This document shows, piece after piece, positions 7,090 to 14,202 of a DNA stretch of 15,854 nucleotides (positions within the stretch are counted from its first letter, which is position 1; every line of letters begins with the position of its first letter). Origin of the DNA: Psychrobacter sp. (GTDB taxonomy: Bacteria > Pseudomonadota > Gammaproteobacteria > Pseudomonadales > Moraxellaceae); contig JAHHUJ010000022.1 in assembly GCA_020024075.1 (NCBI GenBank), positions 1 through 15,854 of the forward strand, in the 5' to 3' direction. The translations under genes and the position numbers were made by a program. Below the pieces are notes generated by a model. It worked only from the letters and a program-made list of their open reading frames with translations, searched no databases and was not told where the DNA came from.

Positions 7090-7617
7090 ATGCAGGATTT
7101 AATTCAAGCAGCATCAAAAGTTAAATTACTGGTATTAGATGTGGATGGTATCTTATCTAATGGCCATATTATCTATGATGCGAATGGTGTAGAGACTAAG
7201 TGCTTTAATGTAAAAGATGGCATGGGGGTAAAATCTGTTAAATTAGCAGGGGTAAAAACTGCTATTATTACCGGTAGATGTAGTGCTATGGTCAATCAGC
7301 GTGCCAAAGAAATGGGCATTGATTATGTCATTCAAGGACGTGATGATAAGCTTGATGCACTAAAGCAGCTGCTTCTTGATTTGCCTATTGAGCTTGAGCA
7401 ATGTGCTTATATGGGCGATGATTTACCTGATATTAAGGCCTTACAGTCAGTAGGATTTTCGGCCACTGTACCCAATGCTCATCCAGAGGTGGTAAGCCGA
7501 GTTATGATGGTTACTACTAATGTGGGCGGTGAAGGCGCAGTAAGAGAGGTATGTGACTTAATCCTAAAAGGTCATGGTAAGTATCAAGAGTATGTTAGCC
7601 AATATATCCTTGATTAG
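7090..7617 (+). CDS. kdsC: 3-deoxy-D-manno-octulosonate 8-phosphate phosphatase KdsC
   Basis: A HAD-family phosphatase that removes phosphate from Kdo 8-phosphate to give free Kdo. The 175-residue protein shows HAD motif I as DVDGILSNG (17-25, nucleophile D17 and general acid D19), motif II TGR (61-63), motif III Lys at DDK (85-87) and motif IV MGDDLPD (108-114). GGEGAVRE (147-153 region) is typical of the tetrameric capless C1 subfamily. Length is normal, with no cap domain. A short Shine-Dalgarno, AAGG, precedes the ATG. It lies 84 bases after kdsD and 70 before lptC, so co-transcription is likely; no terminator is seen on either side. Confidence 0.96.
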   Translation: MQDLIQAASKVKLLVLDVDGILSNGHIIYDANGVETKCFNVKDGMGVKSVKLAGVKTAIITGRCSAMVNQRAKEMGIDYVIQGRDDKLDALKQLLLDLPIELEQCAYMGDDLPDIKALQSVGFSATVPNAHPEVVSRVMMVTTNVGGEGAVREVCDLILKGHGKYQEYVSQYILD

Positions 7618-7687
7618 CGTTTTGACAATCTCCATCTAATAAATTATCAGCTTAATTGGCCATAATTGGTGGTTATAAAGAGGTGTA

Positions 7688-8275
7688 ATGAATACCCGGT
7701 TTCTGTTCGTGATTTCACTATTGATAGCCATGTTTGCGGCTTGGTTTTACAAGAGCCAAGGCGATCTAGACACCATTTTGGATATGTCTACCACCAATAT
7801 TGAATATGAAGCTACTGATATCTTAGCGGTCCAAACCAATGATGAAGGGGTGGCGGAGTATTCGCTCACTGCTGATAACTTAACCCACTATTCAGACCAG
7901 AACTTTGATAAATTAGTGGCTATGAAACTCAACTGGCGCCCTAGTAGCAGTCAAAATGTGGTGATTAATGCTGATGAAGCGGTCATGTATCATGAGCAAT
8001 CTAAAGTGGTGATGACCAATAATGTGTTGTTTTCTAGTCAGTCAGATGCCAATACACAGGCAGCGAAACCGCCTATGAAGCTGGTTGCGTCTGAGCTGAT
8101 TGGTGACTTGGAGCAAAAGAAAGTCTTTAGTGAAAAGCCTATTAAAGTGACCCAAGCCAATAATAGCTTTGAGTCCTCAAGCTTTGTGGCAGATGTCAAT
8201 AATGGCGATTATGAATTCTCCAATGTTGCAGTGACCTTTATGCCCCCGGCACGTAGAGATGTCCCTTTATTCTAA
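7688..8275 (+). CDS. lptC: LPS export protein LptC
   Basis: LptC is the single-span inner-membrane protein that receives LPS from LptB2FG and hands it to periplasmic LptA. The 195-residue protein starts with one membrane helix (about residues 4-20, RFLFVISLLIAMFAAWFY) and continues as a periplasmic OstA-like beta-jellyroll domain (about 35-185). Sequence identity among LptC proteins is generally low, so the call rests on length, topology and position between kdsC and lptA-lptB, which is the standard order. AGAGG lies just upstream of the ATG. Conserved-looking stretches are the DNLTHYSD region (residues 63-70) and the ADEAVMYHEQ region. Confidence 0.9.
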   Translation: MNTRFLFVISLLIAMFAAWFYKSQGDLDTILDMSTTNIEYEATDILAVQTNDEGVAEYSLTADNLTHYSDQNFDKLVAMKLNWRPSSSQNVVINADEAVMYHEQSKVVMTNNVLFSSQSDANTQAAKPPMKLVASELIGDLEQKKVFSEKPIKVTQANNSFESSSFVADVNNGDYEFSNVAVTFMPPARRDVPLF

Positions 8276-8315
8276 ATAAAACTTATTAAATCAGATCTGT
8301 TAAATAATCGGTTAA

Positions 8316-8338
8316 TTAACAAAATGCTAATTTGTTAA
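8316..8338 (+). repeat. AT-rich inverted repeat between lptC and lptA
   Basis: TTAACAAA (8316-8323) and TTTGTTAA (8331-8338) form an 8-base-pair stem with a 7-base loop, just upstream of the lptA ribosome binding site (AGGA at 8350). There is no T-tract. The stem is weak, so it may be chance in AT-rich DNA or a minor processing or regulatory hairpin. Confidence 0.4.
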
Positions 8339-8361
8339 ACCAAATTTGTAGGAACTAAACT

Positions 8362-8970
8362 GTGAATAAACGCTCTAATACGCAAGCGCTAATCAACTCA
8401 AACCAGTACCAATATTCAAATACCCTCAAAGATATGGGCTCACCTATGTTAAATTTACCCAGAGTTGCCTTATGTGCTACTGCAGTAATAGCCTCAATGG
8501 CCTCTATGCAGGCCAATGCATTGCCGTCAGATGCCCAGCAGCCTATACGCTTATTGGCCGATAGAGCCACCTACAGTGAGCGGACAGGGGTGACCTCTTA
8601 TTCAGGAAATGTCACCATCACTCAAGGTACATTAAAGCTGGCTGCAGATAATATTACCGTGAATTTATCAGATGGTCGTAGTATTCGATCCGCTATTGCC
8701 ACAGGTCGTCCAGCCACTATGCAGCAAGTGGTCACTAAAGAGAAGGGACTGGCCAAAGGTCAAGCCAACAAGATTGATTACAATGCCCAAAATGGTATTG
8801 TGACTTTGACAGGCAATGCTAAATTAACCCAAAATGGGGCCAGCTTTGCTGGTAACGTGATTCGCTATAGCCTAAAAGTGGGTGATGTGGAGGCGACATC
8901 AGGAGGCAGTCAGCGTGTCGAGTTAATTTTCCCACCGAGTCAGTCAAACAGTCGTACAGGAATTAGATAG
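8362..8970 (+). CDS. lptA: LPS export periplasmic bridge protein LptA
   Basis: LptA oligomers form the periplasmic beta-jellyroll bridge that carries LPS from LptC to LptD. An OstA/LptA domain spans about residues 60-190 with the typical repeating pattern (ADRATYSERTG, SGNVTITQGTLKLAADNI, TGNAKLTQNG). A signal peptide is clear: the stretch from LPRVALC to MQANA, with cleavage after QANA and before LPSDA. The start is uncertain. The GTG at 8362 has AGGA eight bases upstream but gives a long polar N-region of about 28 residues; the ATG at 8446 (residue 29) gives a compact signal peptide but has no good ribosome binding site. I kept the GTG for its ribosome binding site. lptB follows after three bases, indicating tight coupling. 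Confidence 0.9.
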   Translation: MNKRSNTQALINSNQYQYSNTLKDMGSPMLNLPRVALCATAVIASMASMQANALPSDAQQPIRLLADRATYSERTGVTSYSGNVTITQGTLKLAADNITVNLSDGRSIRSAIATGRPATMQQVVTKEKGLAKGQANKIDYNAQNGIVTLTGNAKLTQNGASFAGNVIRYSLKVGDVEATSGGSQRVELIFPPSQSNSRTGIR

Positions 8971-8973
8971 CCC

Positions 8974-9819
8974 ATGAGTAATTCACAGCCAACCCATGTT
9001 AGTTCAGAGCAGGATTCAGAGCAGAGCACAGCTATCACTTCAGAAGCCTTACCTGAGTCAGCTGCTACCCAAAGCTTGATTCCTGAAGCTTCTGATACCG
9101 CTTTAAGTATGCGAAACTTAGGTAAGCGTTATGGTAAGCGCTGGGTCGTGAAAGATGTCTCTTTTAGTGTTGAGCCTGGACAAGTCGTTGGTTTACTTGG
9201 GCCGAACGGCGCTGGTAAAACCACCAGCTTCTATATGGTGGTCGGCTTAGTTAATATGGACAAGGGCTTGGTGAAACTTGGCAACAAGGATTTGTCTAAG
9301 TATGCCATGCACGAGCGGGCTAGGGCGGGGATTGGTTATTTGCCCCAAGAGGCCTCAATCTTCCGTAAGCTGACGGTAGAAGATAATATACTGGCTATTT
9401 TAGAGACTCGAAAAGATCTGGATAAAGCGGCACAAAAGCAAGAGTTAGAAAAGCTAATCTCTGACTTTAGTCTGGGTCACGTGCGCCATTCATTAGGAAT
9501 GAGTGTCTCTGGTGGTGAGCGCCGTCGCTGTGAAATTGCTCGTGCATTAGCAGCCAATCCAAAGTTTATTTTATTAGATGAGCCGTTTGCTGGGGTTGAC
9601 CCGATTTCTGTGAGCGATATTAAAGAGGTGATTATCGCGCTAAAGCATAGAGGTATTGGGGTTTTGATTACCGACCATAACGTGCGTGAGACTCTAGCCA
9701 TTTGTGAGCATGCCTATATCGTTAGTGAAGGGTCTATTATCGCGCATGGTAGCTCAGACGAAGTATTAAATAATGCCTTGGTTAAAGAGGTGTATCTGGG
9801 TAAAGATTTCCAAGTGTAG
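8974..9819 (+). CDS. lptB: LPS export ABC transporter ATP-binding protein LptB
   Basis: LptB is the ATPase that powers extraction of LPS from the inner membrane as part of LptB2FG. The 281-residue protein has Walker A GPNGAGKTT (76-84), Q-loop Gln 125 (YLPQEASIF), signature VSGGERRR (178-185), Walker B FILLD with catalytic E203, and switch His 235 (ITDHNVRET). The body matches the E. coli protein of 241 residues, but about 45 Ser/Glu/Ala/Thr-rich residues precede the ABC domain, which begins at SMRNLGKRYGKRWVV. The nearest internal ATG (9109) has no ribosome binding site, whereas ACAGGAA precedes the ATG at 8974, so the extension appears genuine. It starts three bases after lptA. lptF and lptG are not here, as is usual. 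A terminator follows. Confidence 0.97.
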   Translation: MSNSQPTHVSSEQDSEQSTAITSEALPESAATQSLIPEASDTALSMRNLGKRYGKRWVVKDVSFSVEPGQVVGLLGPNGAGKTTSFYMVVGLVNMDKGLVKLGNKDLSKYAMHERARAGIGYLPQEASIFRKLTVEDNILAILETRKDLDKAAQKQELEKLISDFSLGHVRHSLGMSVSGGERRRCEIARALAANPKFILLDEPFAGVDPISVSDIKEVIIALKHRGIGVLITDHNVRETLAICEHAYIVSEGSIIAHGSSDEVLNNALVKEVYLGKDFQV

Positions 9820-9929
9820 CAGCTAGTAATCGGCTTAATGGCTTAAGGAGTTAGCTGTTTATTTATGCATTTAGCAATTTAATGCCCTTAGCTTCGTTAT
9901 AGATAACCCTCCTTGTTTACCTAATTATA

Positions 9930-9964
9930 AAAAATGGCTGGCTGAAATAGGCCGGCCATTTTTA
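9930..9964 (+). terminator. Rho-independent terminator after lptB
   Basis: AAAATGGCTGGC (9931-9942) pairs with GCCGGCCATTTT (9951-9962) over 12 base pairs with one G-T wobble, with an 8-base loop and a T run. It ends the kds-lpt transcript and separates it from radA, which starts about 30 bases later. Confidence 0.9.
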
Positions 9965-9991
9965 TCCTGTCATTTATAAAGGATCGCTATT

Positions 9992-11431
9992 ATGTCCAAA
10001 TCAAAAACCAGCTTTGTTTGTCAAAATTGTGGGGCACACTTTGGTAAGTGGTCTGGACAGTGCTCTGATTGCGGGGAATGGAATACTTTGGTAGAAGCAC
10101 CCAATGTGTCTCTGCCTCATCACAAAAAATCCAGCAAGCCGGCAGTATCTTCTGGTCCAAGTCTAGGCGCTATCCCAAAAAATGACAGAATGAATTACTC
10201 AGGATCACAAAGTGGGGTGGTCACACTTGGGTCTATTAATGTCACTTTTGATACCAGACTACCTACCGGTATTAGTGAGTTTGACCGTGTTCTAGGCGGC
10301 GGATTGGTTGCTGGTTCAGTAGTGCTAATTGGGGGTGATCCCGGTATTGGTAAATCGACAATCTTATTACAAACTGCGGCCAATATGGCAAACCCTGAGT
10401 CCTTGGCAGGCAGTGCTTTGTATGTAACTGGTGAGGAGTCTTTATCGCAAGTCGCCATGCGTGCTCAGCGCTTAGGGCTTTCAAGCGATTATTTAAAAGT
10501 GATGACTGAGACCAATGTTGAGACTATCTGTGCCGCGTTGACCCAAGAGCAGCCTGCTGTGGCCATCATTGACTCTATCCAAACCATTTATACTGATGCT
10601 ATTAACTCAGCGCCCGGTGGGGTGAGTCAAATACGTGAGTCTGCGGCCATGTTAACCCGCTATGCTAAGCAGACAGGCACGGCTTTATTCTTGGTGGGTC
10701 ATGTCACCAAGGAGGGTACGCTGGCTGGCCCTAGAGTATTAGAGCATATGGTGGATACTGTATTGTACTTTGAGGGGCAATCCGATTCGCGTTTTCGTAT
10801 GATACGGGCCGTAAAAAACCGCTTTGGTGCGGTCAATGAGCTGGGTATTTTTGGTATGACGGATACTGGACTAAAAGAAGTGGCAAACCCTTCGGCTATT
10901 TTTTTAAGTCGCTATGATAAGCCCATTTCAGGCTCCGTGGTAATGGTCAGCCGTGAGGGTACTAGGCCGTTATTGGTAGAGGTGCAGGCACTGGTAGATG
11001 ATTCCACCGGTCATCCAAGACGTATGGCATTGGGTCTAGACCCACAACGCTTGGCCATGCTTCTTGCCGTTATGCATCGACATGGAGGGATTCATACCAG
11101 TGGTCAGGATGTCTATGTCAACGTGGTGGGCGGGGTTAAGGTGATGGAGACAGGCTCAGACTTAGCGGTGTTGTTGGCCTGTGCTTCGAGTATTAAAGAA
11201 AAGCCACTGCCTTCGTCTTTGGCAGTGTTTGGTGAAGTGGGACTATCAGGGGAGATTCGTCCGGTGCCGAATGGTCAAGAGCGCCTAAAGGAGGCAATGA
11301 AACATGGCTTTACCCATGCTATCGTGCCTAAAGCCAATGCCCCAAAAAATCTTATGGGGCAGTTTCAGGGAATCAATGTCATCACTGCCGACCGTTTGGA
11401 TGATGCCATCGATCGAGCATTTGAAATTTAG
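9992..11431 (+). CDS. radA: DNA repair protein RadA (Sms), branch migration helicase
   Basis: RadA is a RecA-like hexameric ATPase that drives branch migration in recombination, repair and transformation. The 479-residue protein has an N-terminal C4 zinc finger (C10, C13, C24, C27), Walker A GGDPGIGKST (114-123), Walker B AIIDS (191-195), the diagnostic KNRFG motif (275-279) and a C-terminal Lon-protease-like domain (about 345-479) with FGEVGLSGEIRPV (413-425). Length is close to the E. coli protein (460). AAGGA precedes the ATG. It has its own start after the lptB terminator, although no clear promoter is visible in the short gap. It converges with thiD, leaving only 26 bases between the stop codons and no obvious terminator hairpin. 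Confidence 0.97.
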   Translation: MSKSKTSFVCQNCGAHFGKWSGQCSDCGEWNTLVEAPNVSLPHHKKSSKPAVSSGPSLGAIPKNDRMNYSGSQSGVVTLGSINVTFDTRLPTGISEFDRVLGGGLVAGSVVLIGGDPGIGKSTILLQTAANMANPESLAGSALYVTGEESLSQVAMRAQRLGLSSDYLKVMTETNVETICAALTQEQPAVAIIDSIQTIYTDAINSAPGGVSQIRESAAMLTRYAKQTGTALFLVGHVTKEGTLAGPRVLEHMVDTVLYFEGQSDSRFRMIRAVKNRFGAVNELGIFGMTDTGLKEVANPSAIFLSRYDKPISGSVVMVSREGTRPLLVEVQALVDDSTGHPRRMALGLDPQRLAMLLAVMHRHGGIHTSGQDVYVNVVGGVKVMETGSDLAVLLACASSIKEKPLPSSLAVFGEVGLSGEIRPVPNGQERLKEAMKHGFTHAIVPKANAPKNLMGQFQGINVITADRLDDAIDRAFEI

Positions 11432-11470
11432 TAGTGTTCGAGTTAGTGGTGTTTGTATTAGTAGTAGTTA
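11427..11470 (+). repeat. Degenerate tandem repeat spanning the radA and thiD stop codons
   Basis: Units of about 15-16 bases, TTTAGTAGTGTTCGA (11427), GTTAGTGGTGTTTGTA (11442) and a partial TTAGTAGTAG (11458), follow one another. The first holds the radA stop TAG; the third encodes the last residues and stop of ThiD on the other strand. This fills the whole convergent gap. Confidence 0.6.
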
Positions 11471-12246
11471 TAAAAGTGGTGTACCGGGCCATGCCCTTGA
11501 CCCACATTTAATGTGTCGGCTTTACTTAAAGCGCCTGTTAGGTATTGCTTGGCTTTGTCACAAGCGCTTTGTAAGCTGTCACCTTGACCCCAAAAGGTCG
11601 CAATAGCTGCAGATAACGTACAGCCAGTGCCGTGGCTATTCTTAGTGTTGATACGCTCTTCTTCAAACCAGCTTAACTCACCCTCAATACACAATAAATC
11701 TGGAGATTGCTCACTGCCAGATAGATGACCTCCCTTTAAAAAGGTAGGCACTTGTAGAAGCTGAGCTTGTTCAATCATTTGTTCACGATTGGTGGCTTCG
11801 GCGACCCCTAGTAAGTCAGCAGCTTCAGGAAGATTGGGGGTGATAAGCCCTACTTGAGGGAGCAGGACGTCTCTTAAAGCCGCTACTGAATCAGCATCTA
11901 ATAACCTATCGCCACTTTTGGCTACCATAACGGGGTCTAATACGACCTTGCTAGGTTGGTACTTGGCCAAAGCTTCAGCAACGCACTCAATCACTTCTAC
12001 ATTACCTAGCATGCCAATTTTGACAGCATCTACCTGCACATCTAAGAAGACTGAGTCAATTTGGGCTCGAATCATCTCAAGCGGCATCATTTGGATTCTT
12101 TGTACCCCTTGAGTATTCTGGGCCACAACGGCGGTAATAACACTCATGGCATAGCTACCGTTGGCACTAATGGCTTTGATATCTGCCTGAATCCCAGCAC
12201 CACCCGTGCAGTCTGTGCCAGCGATTGTCAGTGTATTGGTAATCAT
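11458..12246 (-). CDS. thiD: Hydroxymethylpyrimidine/phosphomethylpyrimidine kinase ThiD
   Basis: Phosphorylates hydroxymethylpyrimidine and then its monophosphate to give HMP-PP, the pyrimidine half of thiamine. The 262-residue ribokinase-fold protein has AGTDCTGGAGIQADIKA (9-25), DPVMVAKSGDRLL (104-116), KGGH (171-174), the anion-hole motif SHGTGCTLSAA (204-214) and GHGPVHHF (251-258). Length is typical. A ribosome binding site GGAGAG lies seven bases before the start codon. It is the last gene of the thiM-thiE-thiD unit, 72 bases after thiE. The C-terminal Tyr-Asn-Tyr-Tyr is encoded by a tandem-repeat unit shared with the radA end, so those residues may be recent and non-essential. Confidence 0.95.
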   Translation of the reverse strand: MITNTLTIAGTDCTGGAGIQADIKAISANGSYAMSVITAVVAQNTQGVQRIQMMPLEMIRAQIDSVFLDVQVDAVKIGMLGNVEVIECVAEALAKYQPSKVVLDPVMVAKSGDRLLDADSVAALRDVLLPQVGLITPNLPEAADLLGVAEATNREQMIEQAQLLQVPTFLKGGHLSGSEQSPDLLCIEGELSWFEEERINTKNSHGTGCTLSAAIATFWGQGDSLQSACDKAKQYLTGALSKADTLNVGQGHGPVHHFYNYY

Positions 12247-12270
12247 GTTTCACTCTCCGTCATTATGGTT

Positions 12271-12322
12271 CTATAAGCTATATTATTTTTTGAGCCAAGT
12301 TCTTATCTAGGCTATAAGCTAT
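12271..12322. repeat. Direct repeat flanking the thiE-thiD spacer
   Basis: CTATAAGCTAT occurs at 12271-12281 and 12312-12322, the second overlapping the thiE stop codon (minus strand). The pair brackets most of the 72-base gap between thiE and thiD, consistent with a local duplication. Confidence 0.55.
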
Positions 12323-13038
12323 TGAGCTAAAAAGTGCTGTTGTAATAAGTTTTGAGCGGCAAGTTTAGGGTCATTGGCGCCGCAAATAGCCGATACCACC
12401 GCAATGCCATCACAGTGAGTTTGATAAACTTGACAAGCATTGTCTAGGTGAATACCGCCGATAGCAACACTAGGCAATAAGCTGGCTTGTGCCAAGTTAT
12501 CCAGACCTGAAATACCAAGAGGGCGGGCATGATTGGGCTTGGTATTAGTAGCAAATACTGGGCCTAGACCAAAGTAATCCAGCTGATCTAGGTGATGCTG
12601 ATGAGCCTGTTGCAACTGAGATAGGGTGTTTATGGATAAGCCTAGCCAAGCGTCAGGGCCCAGTATTTGGCGAGCTTCAGTGACACTAATATCACCTTGA
12701 CCTATGTGAGCACCGTCAAGATTTGCTTTTTTGGCAATATGAACTCTGTCGTTGATTACTAAAGGAACTCGGCCCGCAACGGCTTCTTTGAGTTCACACG
12801 CTAGCTGATAAAGATGCTTATCATCTGCTTGTTTGTCTCGAAGTTGGACGAAGCTTACGCCGCCTTCAATGGCTGCACAGACCGTTTCAATCAATCCCAG
12901 CTGTTGGCACATTACACTATCTGTCACCAGATATAACTTTAGGGCTGAGCCGCTTTTATCCATCAAGTCATTAGAGGATGCTGAGGAGGCTTCGTGTTGG
13001 GGGTTGGGGGTAGTGGAAGTATTAGCGGCTCTAGTCAT
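12319..13038 (-). CDS. thiE: Thiamine phosphate synthase ThiE
   Basis: Couples HMP-PP with thiazole phosphate to make thiamine monophosphate. The 239-residue TIM-barrel protein shows KLYLVTD (34-40), VQLRDK (64-69, diphosphate binding), INDR (95-98), DGAHIGQGD (108-116), GLGPVFAT (157-164), AIGGI (192-196) and GIAVVSAI (211-218). About 33 Ser/Asn/Pro-rich residues precede the barrel. The start is set by an ATGA overlap with the thiM stop codon, a sign of translational coupling; an internal ATG at residue 26 has no ribosome binding site. Its position between the two kinases that supply its substrates makes the operon a complete salvage route from thiazole alcohol and HMP to thiamine phosphate. 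Confidence 0.96.
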   Translation of the reverse strand: MTRAANTSTTPNPQHEASSASSNDLMDKSGSALKLYLVTDSVMCQQLGLIETVCAAIEGGVSFVQLRDKQADDKHLYQLACELKEAVAGRVPLVINDRVHIAKKANLDGAHIGQGDISVTEARQILGPDAWLGLSINTLSQLQQAHQHHLDQLDYFGLGPVFATNTKPNHARPLGISGLDNLAQASLLPSVAIGGIHLDNACQVYQTHCDGIAVVSAICGANDPKLAAQNLLQQHFLAQ

Positions 13039-13856
13039 GATGAGGTTACTCGTAAGTTATTGATTAGGGTATGAGCTTCAAGGTTATATAAAGCATCTAA
13101 AAAATTAACATAAAAGCTGCCAGGGCCTTGGGATTGCTGTGCAGCCAATTCTCCAGCTTGACCGTAGTAGCATAGGGCAGTGGTAGCAGCGTTTAGTAAT
13201 ATGTCGCTATTAGAGTTTTTTGCTGCTAAGGTGTTGGCCCCGATAAAGCCTCCTATTAACGCTGTTAAGGCACAGCCCATGGCAGTGACTTGGGTCATCA
13301 TTGGGTGACCATGGTCAACCGAATAGCTTTGGCTGCCATCAGTGGCCCAGTCTATAGCCCCAGTGACCACCACCACTTTTGCATATTGGGTCAGTTGCTG
13401 CGCAGCTTCTTTGGCTTTATCTACGCTATCACCACTATCTGTACCTTTGGTGCGACTGCTCATCCCTGCCAATGCTAATATTTCGGACGCATTGCCCCGA
13501 ATAACATCGGGTTTAAACTTTAAAAGCTTAGTACAGGCTTGCTGTCTAAAGCAGGTTGCCCCTACGGCGACAGGATCAAGTATCCAAGGAATACTTTGAG
13601 AGTGAGCCACTTCTACAGTGGCCAGCATGCTTTGCAAGCTGGTCTGGGTCAAAGTACCAATATTTATAGCAAGAGCTTGGGCTAGGGTAACAAACTCAGG
13701 TGCTTCATTAATATCATGCACCATTGCAGGAGAGGCACCGGCAGCAAGCAATACGTTGGCAACGGTATTATTGGCCACATCGTTGGTGATGTTATGCACT
13801 AAAGCAGAGGTATCTTTGAAGGTGGTAAAACAGTGATGGATAACTTCGGATTGCAT
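13035..13856 (-). CDS. thiM: Hydroxyethylthiazole kinase ThiM
   Basis: Phosphorylates 4-methyl-5-(2-hydroxyethyl)thiazole for salvage into thiamine. The 273-residue ribokinase-like protein has HNITNDVANN (21-30), WILDPVAVGAT (91-101), VIRGNASEI (118-126), VVVVTGAIDW (161-170), the substrate-site TAMGCALTALIGGF (191-204) and a GPGSFYVNFLDAL end motif (244-256). Length is normal. It is the first gene of the operon; GGAGGG lies very close to the start codon (four bases after GGAGG) and can be occluded by a hairpin. A TPP riboswitch lies about 90 bases upstream. The presence of ThiM rather than thiC or thiG here fits uptake and recycling of thiamine fragments; whether de novo genes exist elsewhere cannot be seen. 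Confidence 0.96.
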   Translation of the reverse strand: MQSEVIHHCFTTFKDTSALVHNITNDVANNTVANVLLAAGASPAMVHDINEAPEFVTLAQALAINIGTLTQTSLQSMLATVEVAHSQSIPWILDPVAVGATCFRQQACTKLLKFKPDVIRGNASEILALAGMSSRTKGTDSGDSVDKAKEAAQQLTQYAKVVVVTGAIDWATDGSQSYSVDHGHPMMTQVTAMGCALTALIGGFIGANTLAAKNSNSDILLNAATTALCYYGQAGELAAQQSQGPGSFYVNFLDALYNLEAHTLINNLRVTSS

Positions 13857-13859
13857 ATT

Positions 13860-13883
13860 CCCTCCATATGGATAAAGAGGGCG
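13860..13883 (-). promoter_or_regulatory. Hairpin that can hide the thiM ribosome binding site
   Basis: On the minus strand CCCTC (13881-13877) can pair with GAGGG (13864-13860), which overlaps the thiM Shine-Dalgarno GGAGGG, with a 12-base loop. The longer CGCCCT (13883-13878) can instead pair with GGGGCG (14013-14008) in the 5' part of the TPP riboswitch (six pairs, one G-U). This suggests a translational expression platform. The pairing is read by eye; no energy calculation was made. Confidence 0.5.
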
Positions 13884-13944
13884 TTAGAAACACACAGCAA
13901 AACAGTAGAGGGCTGACAAGACAGGGCTCAGACTACCGCAACTG

Positions 13945-14017
13945 CTATACACTCCCTACGCCAGTATAATCTGGATCAGGTTCAAAGGGTGCATCTCAGC
14001 CATACGGCGCCCCTGTG
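13945..14017 (-). ncRNA. TPP riboswitch (thi box)
   Basis: On the minus strand the leader reads ACAGGGGCGCC, then GGCTGAGATGCACCC, then TTTGAACCTGATCC, then a helix ending CTGGCGTAGGGA. The CUGAGA (13993-13998) and ACCUGAUC signatures, the GCGUAGGGA end and their spacing are those of the TPP aptamer. It lies 90 bases upstream of thiM in the correct orientation, so the whole thiM-thiE-thiD operon should be turned down when TPP is plentiful. No terminator hairpin with a T-tract lies between it and thiM, which favours control of translation over transcription. Confidence 0.96.
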
Positions 14018-14044
14018 AATAACATGAATTATGGTTGATGAAAT

Positions 14045-14073
14045 ATCATAACTAACTTAAAGGCCAATCACAA
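14045..14073 (-). promoter_or_regulatory. Sigma-70 promoter of the thi operon
   Basis: On the minus strand TTGTGA (14073-14068) is followed after exactly 17 bases by TATGAT (14050-14045). The -10 box matches five of six consensus positions and the -35 box four of six. Transcription would start near 14038, about 20 bases before the riboswitch aptamer, an ideal position. Confidence 0.65.
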
Positions 14074-14112
14074 GTTAAGGGGATAAAAGCTGCAAGGTAA
14101 AGCAGTAAAAAC

Positions 14113-14143
14113 AAAAAAAAGACCTGCAATGCAGATCTTTTTT
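14113..14143 (-). terminator. Terminator of rlpA
   Basis: AAAAAAGACCTGC (14115-14127) pairs with GCAGATCTTTTTT (14131-14143), 12 of 13 positions, around a 3-base loop. On the minus strand it ends in a run of eight T, so it should end rlpA transcription before the thi promoter. Its core resembles the hfq terminator. Confidence 0.85.
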
Positions 14144-14146
14144 AAT

Positions 14147-14169
14147 GCCTACTCATTACTTGAGTAGGC
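14147..14169. repeat. Perfect 9-base-pair hairpin after rlpA
   Basis: GCCTACTCA (14147-14155) and TGAGTAGGC (14161-14169) are perfect inverted repeats around the loop TTACT. It has no T-tract and sits just before the rlpA terminator in transcription order; it may protect the 3' end of the message or act as a secondary stop. Confidence 0.7.
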
Positions 14170-14202
14170 AGAGTTAAAAATTATAAAGGTTTAACGCAGT
14201 AG

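Noticed and set aside
11304..11606. Plus-strand 100-codon frame across the radA end and thiD
   Set aside because: It overlaps two well-supported genes, has no family resemblance and no ribosome binding site.
13290..13836. Plus-strand frames of 62-85 codons opposite thiM
   Set aside because: They are antisense shadows of a clear ThiM reading frame with all its motifs.
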